Assembly (NCBI GenBank): GCA_005884985.1
Contig: VAYK01000057.1
Coordinates: forward strand, 1-17,086
From: Actinomycetota bacterium
Lineage (GTDB): Bacteria; Actinomycetota; Thermoleophilia; Solirubrobacterales; 70-9
Reading direction: 5' to 3'
Length of the DNA: 17,086 nt
The number at the start of each line of letters is the position of its first letter. Positions within the stretch are counted from its first letter, which is position 1. Below, piece by piece: positions 1-7,949 of the stretch. The notes under the pieces are model-generated. The model was given only the letters and a program-made list of their open reading frames with translations. It ran no database searches and had not been told where the DNA came from. A program made the translations under genes and the position numbers.

Positions 1-335
1 TCGAGCGCTCGATCGAGCTCGCCGATCGGCGCGCCTCGCGCATCGCGACCCCCGAGCTGAACCGCTTCGTCCAAGATCTGGTTGCCAGCCGGCCACCGCC
101 CGCCAAGCAGGGCCGGCGCCTGCGCCTCTACTACGCGGCCCAGGTGGAGCGCCGGCCGCCGCGCTTCGCGATCCAGGTCAACGACCGCCGCCTGATCACG
201 CGCGAATGGGCGTTTCACCTCGAGAACCGCCTCCGCGAGGCCTACGGGCTCGAGGGCGTGCCGCTGGTGATCGACTTCGTTCCCCACACGCGGCGGTCGC
301 GGAGGCGGTTGGGGCTGGCGACGGAGTCGCGGTAG
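1..335 (+). CDS. der: GTPase Der, C-terminal KH-like domain (5'-truncated by window edge)
   Basis: The reading frame is open from the window edge (codon phase begins at base 3) to TAG at 333-335 and encodes about 110 residues. They match the C-terminal KH-like domain of the tandem-GTPase ribosome assembly factor Der/EngA: the stretch RFAIQVNDRRLITREWAFHL is followed by an LREAYGLEGVPLVIDF segment and a basic HTRRSRRR tail. In the family this domain packs against the two G domains and contacts the 50S subunit during maturation. The G domains lie outside the window, so nucleotide binding cannot be assessed. The stop codon overlaps the AGGAG ribosome binding site of the next gene, so the two are likely co-transcribed. 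Confidence 0.9.
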   Translation, partial: ERSIELADRRASRIATPELNRFVQDLVASRPPPAKQGRRLRLYYAAQVERRPPRFAIQVNDRRLITREWAFHLENRLREAYGLEGVPLVIDFVPHTRRSRRRLGLATESR

Positions 336-345
336 GAGCGAATTG

Positions 346-2199
346 ATGCTCCGCTTCACGTCTGTCGCGGCTCGATTGCGAGACGCCCGCTATGCGATCG
401 AGGACGCCGCCTTCGCGGCCGGGCGGATTGCCGTCGCGATCGGACGCGGGTTGCACGAGCTCTGGCTCGGCCTCTCGATGCACGCGCGACAGCGCATTGC
501 CCTGGTGCTGGGCGTCCTGGTGGCCCTCGCGCTTGTGTGGGTCGTGGCGGTCCCGGCGCTTCCCTGCCAGGCGCCGGGCGGGGACACGTGCGCACCCGCC
601 GACGACGCCATCCATCTCGTTCCCGACAACGCACTGGCCTACGTGCACGTGAACGTCGATCCCGACACCGAGCAGTACCAGGACGCCGCCAAGGTTGCGT
701 CGCAGGTGCCGGCGCTCACCGATCAGGCGACTGGGCGGTTGCTGTCGCGGCTACCTGGGCCGAACGGCGCCACGCCCAACTTCGAGCGCGACATCCAGCC
801 CTGGTTCGGCGGCGAGGCGGCGATTGCGATCGTTCCCTCTGGCGGCGGGGGCCTGGGCCAGGAGGTCGAGATGCTCGAGGCGAGCGACGTGGACGGGGCG
901 CACAAGTTCGCCGACTCGATCGCGGCCGGAAAACCGCGCTCCACGACGTACCGCGATGTGCAGGTGCAGGTCGATCGCCGCGGGCTGGCCACCGCGCTGG
1001 TCGGCGGGTTTCTGGTCATCGGCACCGAGAGCGGCCTGCGGGACGTAATCGACGCCGACAGCGGGGCGAAGGGGACCGGCTCTCTGGCCGGCGATCCCCA
1101 GGCGACCGCGGCGCGCGACGCCCTCCCCGACAAGCGCCTCGCCGACGCCTATCTCTCCGAGGACGGCATCGCGGAGCTCGTCGCCAACTCGCGTGGACCA
1201 CTGGCCACGCTCGCCCCGGTGATCAGCCCGGATGCCAGCCGGGGAGTGGCGGTGGCGCTGGTGGCAAGCGATGACGGGCTCGACGTCGACGTTCGCTCGG
1301 AGCTCGATCCCCACCGCGCGAAGGCCCACCCCGGCTTCTTCTCGGCCTTCCGCTCCTTCGAGCCCCAACTCGCGGGCTCGCTGCCCGCAGACGCGCTCGG
1401 CTACGTTGGCATCGGCGACCCTGGCAAGACGCTGAAATCGCTGCTGCAGCAGGCGAGCGCCGAGCAGCCGGGGTTGGCGGCCGCGGTCGGCGACCTGGTG
1501 AAGCGGGTGAAGAATCTGGGCAAGGTCGATCTGGAGAAGGACGTCTTGCCCTCGCTTGGCGGCGAAGCGGCCTTCGCGCTACAGCCGGCGACGGGCGAGC
1601 CGGGCGGCAACAAGGCAGGCGGCAACGCCGGGACTCCGTCCAGCTCGCAGACCCCCTTCCTCGAGTTCATCGCGGCCGACGTCGACGCCGACCGGGCGAG
1701 CAAGGCGCTGGCCCGCCTGCAGGGTCCGATCATCCGGGCGCTCAATCCGGCCAAGGAGCTCCAGGTGCCCGCCTTCAGCCGGCACAAGATCGGCGACGTG
1801 ACTGCGCACAGCGTGAACCTCTCGCCCGCCGTCGACCTCACCTATGCGATCGTGGGTTCGTCGCTCGTGGTCGCGACCGATCCCGCCGGGGTCCAGCAGG
1901 TGGCAAGGGGCGAGGGCGGCCTTGACGGCACGGAGCTCTTCGGCAAGGCGACCGACGGATTTCCCGGCGACCTCTCGATGCTCTCCTACCTGAACCTCGG
2001 GAGCCTGATCGCGCTAGGGGAAAGCACCGGACTGGCCAAGAACCCGGCCTATGCGACCTTCGCGTCCGAGATCCACAAGCTCGAAGCGCTCGGCCTGGCG
2101 ATCCAATCGAGCTCGGACGAGCTCTCCACAGACGCCCGCCTGATCGTCGGAGGGGGCAGCGGAGCGGGACCCCCCGCGGGCGCGAGGCCCGCCGGGTGA
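346..2199 (+). CDS. DUF3352-type membrane-anchored protein, function unknown
   Basis: This encodes 617 residues from ATG 346, chosen because AGGAG at 334-338 lies 7 nt upstream; an in-frame TTG at 343 is the alternative. The N-terminus is a cationic, partly amphipathic stretch of about 48 residues. One hydrophobic helix follows (residues ~50-70, IALVLGVLVALALVWVVAV), then a short Cys-Cys segment and a large domain predicted to be outside the membrane. The large domain holds two related units, each beginning with an acidic residue plus a GGEAA motif (DIQPWFGGEAA near residue 149, DVLPSLGGEAA near residue 400), each followed later by a hydrophobic strand such as LVGGFLVIGTE or AIVGSSLVVATD. This resembles proteins annotated DUF3352 in actinobacteria. 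No enzymatic motif is visible. It follows der directly and probably shares its transcript. The tail is rich in Gly, Ala and Pro. Confidence 0.75.
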   Translation: MLRFTSVAARLRDARYAIEDAAFAAGRIAVAIGRGLHELWLGLSMHARQRIALVLGVLVALALVWVVAVPALPCQAPGGDTCAPADDAIHLVPDNALAYVHVNVDPDTEQYQDAAKVASQVPALTDQATGRLLSRLPGPNGATPNFERDIQPWFGGEAAIAIVPSGGGGLGQEVEMLEASDVDGAHKFADSIAAGKPRSTTYRDVQVQVDRRGLATALVGGFLVIGTESGLRDVIDADSGAKGTGSLAGDPQATAARDALPDKRLADAYLSEDGIAELVANSRGPLATLAPVISPDASRGVAVALVASDDGLDVDVRSELDPHRAKAHPGFFSAFRSFEPQLAGSLPADALGYVGIGDPGKTLKSLLQQASAEQPGLAAAVGDLVKRVKNLGKVDLEKDVLPSLGGEAAFALQPATGEPGGNKAGGNAGTPSSSQTPFLEFIAADVDADRASKALARLQGPIIRALNPAKELQVPAFSRHKIGDVTAHSVNLSPAVDLTYAIVGSSLVVATDPAGVQQVARGEGGLDGTELFGKATDGFPGDLSMLSYLNLGSLIALGESTGLAKNPAYATFASEIHKLEALGLAIQSSSDELSTDARLIVGGGSGAGPPAGARPAG

Positions 2200-2224
2200 C
2201 GGCGAATGGCAGCTGCCCGTTCGC

Positions 2225-2230
2225 TACAGT
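2225..2230 (+). promoter_or_regulatory. Possible -10 element upstream of metK
   Basis: TACAGT lies 12 nt before the metK ATG. This would give a leader of about 5-6 nt. No good -35 is visible at 17-18 nt spacing, and no Shine-Dalgarno sequence sits in the 12-nt interval beyond a weak GGCGAG. Confidence 0.35.
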
Positions 2231-2242
2231 CGCGGCGAGCGC

Positions 2243-3517
2243 ATGGCGATCGAGAATCTCTCAGAGCAAGAGTTCCTGTTCACGTCCGAGTCGGTCACCG
2301 AGGGCCACCCGGACAAGATCTGCGACCAGATCTCCGACGGCGTCCTCGATGCTGTCATCGGCGCCGATCCGAACGGGCGGGTCGCCTGCGAGTGCCTGGT
2401 CAACACCGGCCTCGTCGTGGTGGCCGGCGAGATCAGCACGGACACCTACGTCGACATCCCGCGCATCGCCCGCGAAACCCTGCGGCGGATCGGCTACGAC
2501 CGCGCCAAGTACGGGTTCGACGGCGAGACCTGCTCGGTGGTCACGGCGATCGACGAGCAATCGCCTGACATCGCCCAGGGGGTGAATACCGCCTACGAGG
2601 CGCGCACCGATCCCAACGACGAGGACGAGATGGATCGGATCGGTGCCGGCGACCAGGGAATGATGTTTGGCTACGCGACGCGCGAGACGCAGGCGCTGAT
2701 GCCGATGCCGATACAGATCGCGCACACGCTCGCCCACCGTTTGGCCGAGGTCCGCAAGGCCGACGTCATCCCCTATCTCCGCCCCGACGGCAAGACCCAG
2801 GTGACCGTTCGCTACGAGAACTACCGCCCGGTGGAGGTGGTGAAGCTCCTGATCTCGACCCAACACAAGCCGGACATCGACGGCGAGACGCTGATCAAGC
2901 CCGACCTGTGGGAGCACGTCGTCGAGCCGGTGCTCCACGGGGAGTACAAAGAGCTGTTCACCGACAAGGAGCTGTACGAGAGCTTCCTCGTCAACCCGAC
3001 CGGGAAGTTCGAGATCGGCGGCCCCCAGGGGGACTGCGGCCTCACCGGCCGCAAGGTGATCGTCGACACCTACGGCGGCGCCGCCCGCCACGGCGGTGGC
3101 TGCTTCTCAGGCAAGGACCCCTCGAAGGTGGATCGCTCCGGCGCCTACGCCGCACGCCACGTGGCCAAGAATGTGGTCGCAGCCGGGCTCGCCGATCGGT
3201 GCGAGGTCCAGGTCGCGTACGCGATCGGCGTCGCTCACCCGGTGTCGCTGATGCTCGAGACCTTCGGCACCGGAAAGCTCCCCAGCTCCGAGCTGATCAG
3301 GATCGTGAGCGAGACGTTCGACCTGCGCCCCGGCGCGATCGTCCGCCACCTCGACCTGCGGCGGCCGATCTTCCAGAAGACCGCCGCCTATGGGCACTTC
3401 GGCCGCACCGACCACGACTTCACCTGGGAGCGCACCGACCGAGTCGAGGCGCTTCGCGCCGCGGCCGGCCTCGAGGGCGCCGCGGCCGAGGCGGGCGCCA
3501 CCGCCGAGGTCTCCTAA
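2243..3517 (+). CDS. metK: S-adenosylmethionine synthase
   Basis: MetK makes S-adenosylmethionine from methionine and ATP, with release of phosphate and diphosphate; it works as a cytosolic tetramer needing Mg and K. The 424-residue product shows the family signatures in order: EGHPDKICDQISDGVLDA with the catalytic His near residue 19, GDQGMMFGYATRET, RPDGKTQVTV, GGPQGDCGLTGRK, and the P-loop-like block GGAARHGGGCFSGKDPSKVD. The product is slightly longer than the usual 380-410 residues because of an alanine- and glutamate-rich tail. Two motif alanines seen in the E. coli and Streptomyces enzymes are cysteine here (GDC in place of GDA, GGGC in place of GGGA). ATG 2243 is the only sensible start and fits the family N-terminus (FTSESVTEGHPDK). 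The gene converges on the next one, with stops 12 nt apart. Confidence 0.97.
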   Translation: MAIENLSEQEFLFTSESVTEGHPDKICDQISDGVLDAVIGADPNGRVACECLVNTGLVVVAGEISTDTYVDIPRIARETLRRIGYDRAKYGFDGETCSVVTAIDEQSPDIAQGVNTAYEARTDPNDEDEMDRIGAGDQGMMFGYATRETQALMPMPIQIAHTLAHRLAEVRKADVIPYLRPDGKTQVTVRYENYRPVEVVKLLISTQHKPDIDGETLIKPDLWEHVVEPVLHGEYKELFTDKELYESFLVNPTGKFEIGGPQGDCGLTGRKVIVDTYGGAARHGGGCFSGKDPSKVDRSGAYAARHVAKNVVAAGLADRCEVQVAYAIGVAHPVSLMLETFGTGKLPSSELIRIVSETFDLRPGAIVRHLDLRRPIFQKTAAYGHFGRTDHDFTWERTDRVEALRAAAGLEGAAAEAGATAEVS

Positions 3518-3538
3518 CCGAGCAGGGTCTAACCGAGC
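3514..3538. repeat. Tandem 15-nt-spaced copies of CTAACCGAGC holding both convergent stop codons
   Basis: CTAACCGAGC occurs at 3514-3523 and again at 3529-3538. The first copy contains the metK TAA on the plus strand. The second contains the TAG of the convergent PH-domain gene on the minus strand. Read on the minus strand the spacing is exactly five codons, so both copies read Leu-Gly-stop in the same frame. This looks like a short tandem duplication at the gene junction. No hairpin plus T-run terminator is seen here. Confidence 0.6.
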
Positions 3539-4056
3539 TGCGTCGGCGCGGTGTGCTCGTCGCCGAGCCCGGTAGGGCTGGCCGCATGGGTCGCCCGATC
3601 CACCCGCTCGACCACCTCGTCGGGGTTGGCGACGCCGGCGAACACGAAGTTGAAGTCATCGCCGGCGGCGGTGTCGAAGTCCACGTCGCCGACCTGGAGC
3701 AGGCGCTGCAGGACGGATTGGTCGTAGTTGACGTTCTGGACGCGCTCCAGGCGCGTCTCCTGGATCTCTCGGGAGATGATCCCCCGTTTGATGTGGAGCC
3801 TGCGGGTGGTGATCGTGTAGTGCACGGTGATGCGCTTGATGAACCCCGCGAGCACGACGACCGCGACACCGATCACGGCGACCAGCGCCACCAGGCCGCC
3901 GTCGGTCCCCCCGCCGGTGATGTTGGTGACGATCCCGACCACGAATGCGGCGATCAGCACCACGAACAGCCCCTTGATGTAGAAGGCGATGATCGACCGC
4001 CACGACGGATGGCCCTGGAACATCACCTGCTCCCCCGGTGCGAGCCTCGGCGCCAC
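3529..4056 (-). CDS. Membrane protein with bacterial PH (bPH_2, YdbS-like) domain
   Basis: This encodes about 175 residues from GTG 4056 (minus strand). An upstream in-frame TTG at 4074 would add six residues, but the likely -10 element would then lie inside the coding region, so GTG is preferred. After a short APGEQVMFQGHPSW lead come two hydrophobic helices (IIAFYIKGLFVVLIAAFVV and LVALVAVIGVAVVVLAGF). A cytoplasmic bPH_2 domain follows, with the typical ITVHYTITTRRLHIKRGIIS, then a QETRLERVQNV stretch, then QVGDVDFDTA. Proteins of this type (DUF304/YdbS-like) are common in Gram-positives and have no firmly known role. The C-terminal 25 residues look unstructured. The gene stands alone, convergent to metK and divergent from priA. 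Confidence 0.85.
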   Translation of the reverse strand: MAPRLAPGEQVMFQGHPSWRSIIAFYIKGLFVVLIAAFVVGIVTNITGGGTDGGLVALVAVIGVAVVVLAGFIKRITVHYTITTRRLHIKRGIISREIQETRLERVQNVNYDQSVLQRLLQVGDVDFDTAAGDDFNFVFAGVANPDEVVERVDRATHAASPTGLGDEHTAPTQLG

Positions 4057-4062
4057 GGGCAA

Positions 4063-4068
4063 AGCATA
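4063..4068 (-). promoter_or_regulatory. -10 element for the PH-domain gene, leaderless arrangement
   Basis: On the minus strand TATGCT is followed by six bases (TTGCCC) and then GTG, which would place the transcript start at or next to the start codon. No Shine-Dalgarno sequence precedes the GTG. The -35 region is poor. Confidence 0.45.
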
Positions 4069-4145
4069 GCGCAACCCGTGCCCGATTCGAGGGGCGCCCC
4101 GGCCGCGTCATGGCGGGCGCCGGGTGCGCCGTCCGCCGCCATCCC

Positions 4146-4151
4146 TAGCGT
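4146..4151 (+). promoter_or_regulatory. -10-like element upstream of priA, leaderless arrangement
   Basis: TAGCGT is followed by exactly seven bases (CGCTGGA) and the priA ATG. No ribosome binding site is present at the normal distance. The hexamer is a weak match (TANNNT only), so the call rests mostly on the same spacing being seen at other genes here. Confidence 0.35.
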
Positions 4152-4158
4152 CGCTGGA

Positions 4159-6384
4159 ATGTCGATCGCCAGGGTCGAGCCGCTGACCACCGCCCGCGCG
4201 CTGCGGGGGCCGTTCGACTACCGCTTGCCCGAGCGGCTCGGCGAGGTGGGCGTCGGCAGCGTCCTGCTGGTGCCGTTCGGCCGACGGCGCGTGATCGGAG
4301 TTGTGGTCGAGGTCGCCGAGTCGAGCGAGCTGCCGCCTGAGCGGCTCGTGGAGCCGATCGAGGCGCTGGCCGCGGGGGCGACGCCCGAGCTCGTCGAGCT
4401 CGGTCTCTGGGTGGCCCGCGAGTACTGCTCGACTCCGGCTCGCGGGCTCGAGCTCGTGTTGCCGCCCAGCGTGGGCCGCGGGGGGCGGGGGACGGGGCCG
4501 AGGCTCCAGACGCTTGCCGCTCCCACCGAGGCCGGCCGGGCTGCGCTTGGCGACGGGACGCGCCTCGGCAAGCGCCAGCGGGCAGCGCTGAAGAGGCTCG
4601 CCGGCCCGGCGGTCGGCGCCGAGCTCTCGGCCCGGCAGCTCGAGGCGGATGGCGGGATCGACCGGCAGACGCTGGGGCGCCTGGAGGCCCGGGGGTTGAT
4701 CAGGCTGCGCGACGCCCGTAGCTTCCGGCGGCCGGAGGTGGTGGACGTCGGCGCCCGTTCGAGCCGACCGCCGCTGTCGGACGACCAGAGGGCGGCGGTC
4801 GACGCGATCGTCGCCGCCATGGACGGCGCCGCCAGCCGTGAGCACCTCCTCCACGGCGTAACCGGCTCGGGCAAGACCGAGGTCTATCTGGCGGCCACCG
4901 AGGTGGCGCTTCGGCGGGGGAGGGGTGCGATCGTCCTCGTCCCCGAGATCGGACTGACGCCCCAGGCGATCTCACGGTTCGCCGCGCGCTTCGGCGACCG
5001 CGTCGCGCTGCTCCACTCCCGGCTGGCGGCCGGCGAGCGCCGCGACGAGTGGGAGCGCCTGCAAGCCGGTGAAGCGCGGGTCTGCGTCGGGCCGCGGTCG
5101 GCGGCCTTCGCCCCGGTGCGCGACCTGGGCCTGGTGGTGATCGACGAGGAGCACGATGCCTCCTACAAGCAGGAGGGCGATCCCCGCTACGACGCGCGCG
5201 AGGTCGCCCGGCGGCGAGCGGCCGAAGCGGGAGCGGCCCTGGTGGCCGGCAGCGCGACACCCCGACCCGAGACCTGGCTCGGGTTGCAACGGCTTCGGCT
5301 GCCGCGGCGAGTCGATGGGGGCGTCCTCCCGCATGTCGAGGTGGTCGACGGCCGCCACGACATCAATGCCCGTGGCGGCCTGGGGCGCCGCGGCGCCGCT
5401 GGCGGCACGCTTCATCCGCGCACTGTGGAAGCCCTCGCGGAGGTCCGCGAGGCGGGCGCCAAGGCGATCGTCCTCCTCAACCGGCGCGGCTGGTCGCCGT
5501 TCCTTTGCTGCCGATCCTGCGGGCGCGCCTGGGAGTGCCCGCACTGCGACGTCGCGCTCGTCCTGCACAAGCTCTCCGAGCGGCTTCTGTGTCACCACTG
5601 CGGCCACGCCGAGTCCGTCCCTGACTCCTGTTCAGCGTGCGGCTCGGTCACCCTCGCCCGCCACGGCGCCGGGACGGAGCGCCTGGCCACCCTGCTCGAC
5701 CAGGCGGTTGCCCCCCTGCCGGTCTTCCGGCTCGACTCCGATACCGCCTCACGCGGGGGCGCCCACATCGAGATCCTGCGGCGCTTCGAGGAGGCGCCGT
5801 CGGGAGTGCTGGTCGGCACCCAGATGGTCGCCAAGGGACACGACTTCCCCGACGTGGTGCTGAGCGTCGTGCTGGACGCCGATGCGACGCTTCGCTTCCC
5901 CGACTTTCGCGCCGAGGAACGTACTTTCGCGCTTGTCGCCCAGCTCGCCGGGCGGAGCGGGCGCGGCGAGCGGGGCGGGCGGGTGCTCGTGCAGACCCTT
6001 GCGCCGCAGGCCCGGGCGATTCGCCACGCCGCGGCCCACGACGCCGAAGGCTTCCTGGCCGGAGAGCTCGAGCGCCGGCGCGCGCTTCGCTACCCGCCCT
6101 TCTCGCACCTGGTGCGAATCGAGCTGACGTCGCCCGATGCCGGGCGCGCCCAGGCGGTCGCAGAAAGTGTTCGCAAAGCCCTGGAGGGCGGACTGCCGGC
6201 CGGCACCGAGCTGTTGGGACCGGCGCCCCGGTTCCGGCTGCGCGGTCGCCACCGCCGCCAGCTCCTGCTCAAGGCGGAGCACCGGGCCGGCACGGTGGCC
6301 GCGGTCCGCGACACGGTCGAGGGGCTTGCCACGGGCCGCGAGCTGCGCGGCGTCTCTATAAGCGTCGACGTCGACCCACAGTGA
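4159..6384 (+). CDS. priA: Primosomal protein N' (PriA), replication restart helicase
   Basis: PriA recognises stalled or collapsed forks and reloads the replicative helicase through an SF2 3'-5' helicase core. The 741-residue product has the N-terminal 3'BD domain (RVEPLTTARALRGPFDYRLP), a winged-helix region at about residues 110-190, Walker A in LHGVTGSGKTEVYLA near residue 235, the DEEH box in VVIDEEHDASYKQE, and the GSATPRPE motif. The paired zinc-binding cysteines follow (CCRSCGRAWECPHCD, then CHHCGHAESVPDSCSACGS), then GTQMVAKGHDFPDV and the GRSGRG motif VI. The length is typical. ATG 4159 was chosen because it opens the family N-terminus and has a correctly placed -10-like hexamer; the frame is open far upstream, but that part runs through metK and the antisense PH gene. 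It begins a priA-def-fmt-rsmB-rpe series found in many bacteria. Confidence 0.96.
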   Translation: MSIARVEPLTTARALRGPFDYRLPERLGEVGVGSVLLVPFGRRRVIGVVVEVAESSELPPERLVEPIEALAAGATPELVELGLWVAREYCSTPARGLELVLPPSVGRGGRGTGPRLQTLAAPTEAGRAALGDGTRLGKRQRAALKRLAGPAVGAELSARQLEADGGIDRQTLGRLEARGLIRLRDARSFRRPEVVDVGARSSRPPLSDDQRAAVDAIVAAMDGAASREHLLHGVTGSGKTEVYLAATEVALRRGRGAIVLVPEIGLTPQAISRFAARFGDRVALLHSRLAAGERRDEWERLQAGEARVCVGPRSAAFAPVRDLGLVVIDEEHDASYKQEGDPRYDAREVARRRAAEAGAALVAGSATPRPETWLGLQRLRLPRRVDGGVLPHVEVVDGRHDINARGGLGRRGAAGGTLHPRTVEALAEVREAGAKAIVLLNRRGWSPFLCCRSCGRAWECPHCDVALVLHKLSERLLCHHCGHAESVPDSCSACGSVTLARHGAGTERLATLLDQAVAPLPVFRLDSDTASRGGAHIEILRRFEEAPSGVLVGTQMVAKGHDFPDVVLSVVLDADATLRFPDFRAEERTFALVAQLAGRSGRGERGGRVLVQTLAPQARAIRHAAAHDAEGFLAGELERRRALRYPPFSHLVRIELTSPDAGRAQAVAESVRKALEGGLPAGTELLGPAPRFRLRGRHRRQLLLKAEHRAGTVAAVRDTVEGLATGRELRGVSISVDVDPQ

Positions 6385-6410
6385 AACCACCTTTCCGCCT
6401 GACCTACACT
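6381..6410 (+). promoter_or_regulatory. Promoter for def, leaderless arrangement
   Basis: GTGAAA at 6381-6386 and TACACT at 6405-6410 form a -35/-10 pair with an 18-nt spacer. The -10 is seven bases upstream of the def ATG. The -35 overlaps the priA stop codon. No Shine-Dalgarno sequence precedes def, so a leaderless transcript is likely. Confidence 0.5.
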
Positions 6411-6417
6411 CGATCCG

Positions 6418-7092
6418 ATGACCGACTCCCCAGACGCCGCCGCCGTTCGCGAGGAGCAACCGCTGAGCCCCGAGGGACCCGGCGACGACGCGGTTTCCGA
6501 GCTCGATCCCCAAACGCGCGAGCGCCGCGCCGCGGCGCTCGCGCGTGTCCGGACGTTCGGGGACCCGGTGCTGAAGTCGCGGGCCACCGAGGTGACGAGG
6601 TTCGGGCCCGAGCTCGAGGGCGAGGCCGCAGACATGATCTCGATCATGCGCGATGCGCTGGGCGTCGGGCTTGCGGCGATCCAGCTCGGGATCATGCACC
6701 GCCTGCTCGTCGTCCAGGCGGGGCTCGACGCCACCCCCAGCGCGATCGTCAACCCCGTGCTGGAATGGCTCTCCGATGACCTGGCGATCGCCATCGAAGG
6801 CTGCCTCAGCCTGCCTGGGGTCACGGTCGAGGTCGAGCGCCCGTTGCACGCCCGGGTCCGAGGCCGCGACCCGCACGGTGAGCCGGTCTTGGTCGAGGCC
6901 TCGGGCCTCGAGGCCCGCGTCCTCCAGCACGAGATCGACCACCTGGACGGGGTGCTGATCCTCGACCGCACCGAGCCCGAGCAGCGAAAGGGCGCCCTCC
7001 GAGCGCTTCGCGAGGGGGAGACCTACTCCCCACCATCAACAACCGACGAGGACTCACGCACGGAGGACGACCGGGCTCCCGAGGAAGCTTGA
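6418..7092 (+). CDS. def: Peptide deformylase
   Basis: The enzyme removes the formyl group from the initiator methionine of new proteins, using Fe(II) or another divalent metal. All three family motifs are present: GVGLAAIQLG (motif 1), EGCLSLPG (motif 2, metal-ligand Cys near residue 129) and the LQHEIDHLDG block (motif 3, two His ligands and the catalytic Glu near residues 170-175). The product has 224 residues. The excess over the usual ~170-190 is a disordered acidic N-terminal stretch of about 45 residues and an acidic C-terminal tail of about 25. The second motif-1 position is Ile where Pro or Thr is common. ATG 6418 is supported by the leaderless promoter. Its TGA overlaps the TTG start of fmt, the functional counterpart that adds the formyl group. 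Confidence 0.95.
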   Translation: MTDSPDAAAVREEQPLSPEGPGDDAVSELDPQTRERRAAALARVRTFGDPVLKSRATEVTRFGPELEGEAADMISIMRDALGVGLAAIQLGIMHRLLVVQAGLDATPSAIVNPVLEWLSDDLAIAIEGCLSLPGVTVEVERPLHARVRGRDPHGEPVLVEASGLEARVLQHEIDHLDGVLILDRTEPEQRKGALRALREGETYSPPSTTDEDSRTEDDRAPEEA

Positions 7093-7947
7093 GGCCCGTC
7101 TATTTCGGGACCTCGAAGTTCGCTGTGGCGGTGCTGCGTCGGCTCGCCACGTCGTCGCATCGCCCCCTCCTCGTGGTCACGCCTCCCGACCGCCCCCGCG
7201 GGCGGGGACGCAAGCTCGCTCCCCCGCCCGTGGCCGCCGCCGCCCGCGAGCTAGGCATCGAGCTTCACCAAACCGAGCGGGTGAGCGACGAGAGGTTGGT
7301 GGAGCGGATCCGAGCCGGCGCCGCGGGCGTCGGCGTCGTGTGCGCGTTCGGCCAGCTGATCCGCGAGCCGCTGCTCTCCGAGCTGGAGATGTTGAACGTG
7401 CATCCCTCGCTGATCGCACGGTGGCGGGGCGCGGCCCCGATCGAGCGCGCGATCATGGCCGGCGACGCGGAGACCGGGGTCACGATCATGCGCGTCGGCG
7501 CCGGACTCGACTCCGGCCCGGTGGCGCTCACCGAAAGGACGCCGATCGAGCGCGCCGAGGACTACGGCGCGCTTTCGGCCCGCCTCGCCGAGCTCGGCGG
7601 CGAGCTGATCGTGCGGGCCTTGGACCTGCGTGCGTCCGGTGAGCTCGAGCTCACAGAACAGGACGACTCGCTGGCCACCTACGCTGAGAATCAACCCGCA
7701 CATCGGCGCCTACCTCGCGCTGGATGGCGGCGAGCGGCTCGGCGTGCGTGCCGCCGCGGCCCAGGACGGTGCGTTGCCGCCCGGGCGGCTGGCGGCCGAC
7801 GGCCGTGCACTGCGGCTCGGCTGCGGCGAGGGCGTGCTGCGGCTGGACGTCGTTCAGCCGGCCGGCAAGCGTCCGATGGAGGCCGAGGCGTACCTCCGGG
7901 GCCATCCGGTTCCACAGCTGAGCGCCGAGCTCGAGCGAGGGAAGTGA
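7089..7947 (+). pseudogene. fmt: Methionyl-tRNA formyltransferase, disrupted by internal gap and frameshift
   Basis: Fmt formylates initiator Met-tRNA using 10-formyl-THF. The start is TTG 7089, overlapping the def stop as TTGA, with GAGGA at 7081-7085. Residues 1-200 form the catalytic domain: VYFGTSKFAVAVLRRL, the NVHPSLIARWRGAAP block with catalytic Asn and His, and GLDSGPV with the catalytic Asp. The frame then breaks at about 7686-7692. Up to LATYAE it reads in frame with TTG 7089; from INPHIGAYLALDGGERLGV to the stop at 7945-7947 it reads in the frame one base further on. Homologues carry roughly 23-25 residues between these two points (a TYAxKI...RxLNP linker), so about 70 nt are absent, with a remainder that shifts frame. 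The observed 859 nt plus about 71 nt would restore the usual ~310 residues. It could be a true pseudogene or an assembly error. Confidence 0.85.
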
Positions 7948-7949
7948 TC

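Noticed and set aside
196..648. Minus-strand open frames over the DUF3352 gene and similar long antisense frames across the window
   Set aside because: They are Arg/Ala/Pro-rich by-products of high GC, with no domains or sensible starts, opposite well-supported genes.
2200..2242. SAM riboswitch ahead of metK
   Set aside because: The gap is only 43 nt, too short for any known SAM riboswitch class with its expression platform, and shows no matching stems.
2908..4158. A long N-terminal extension of PriA, since the frame is open from 2908
   Set aside because: It runs antisense or out of frame through metK and the PH-domain gene and has low-complexity Arg-rich composition typical of GC-rich shadow frames. 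PriA's conserved N-terminus begins at 4159.
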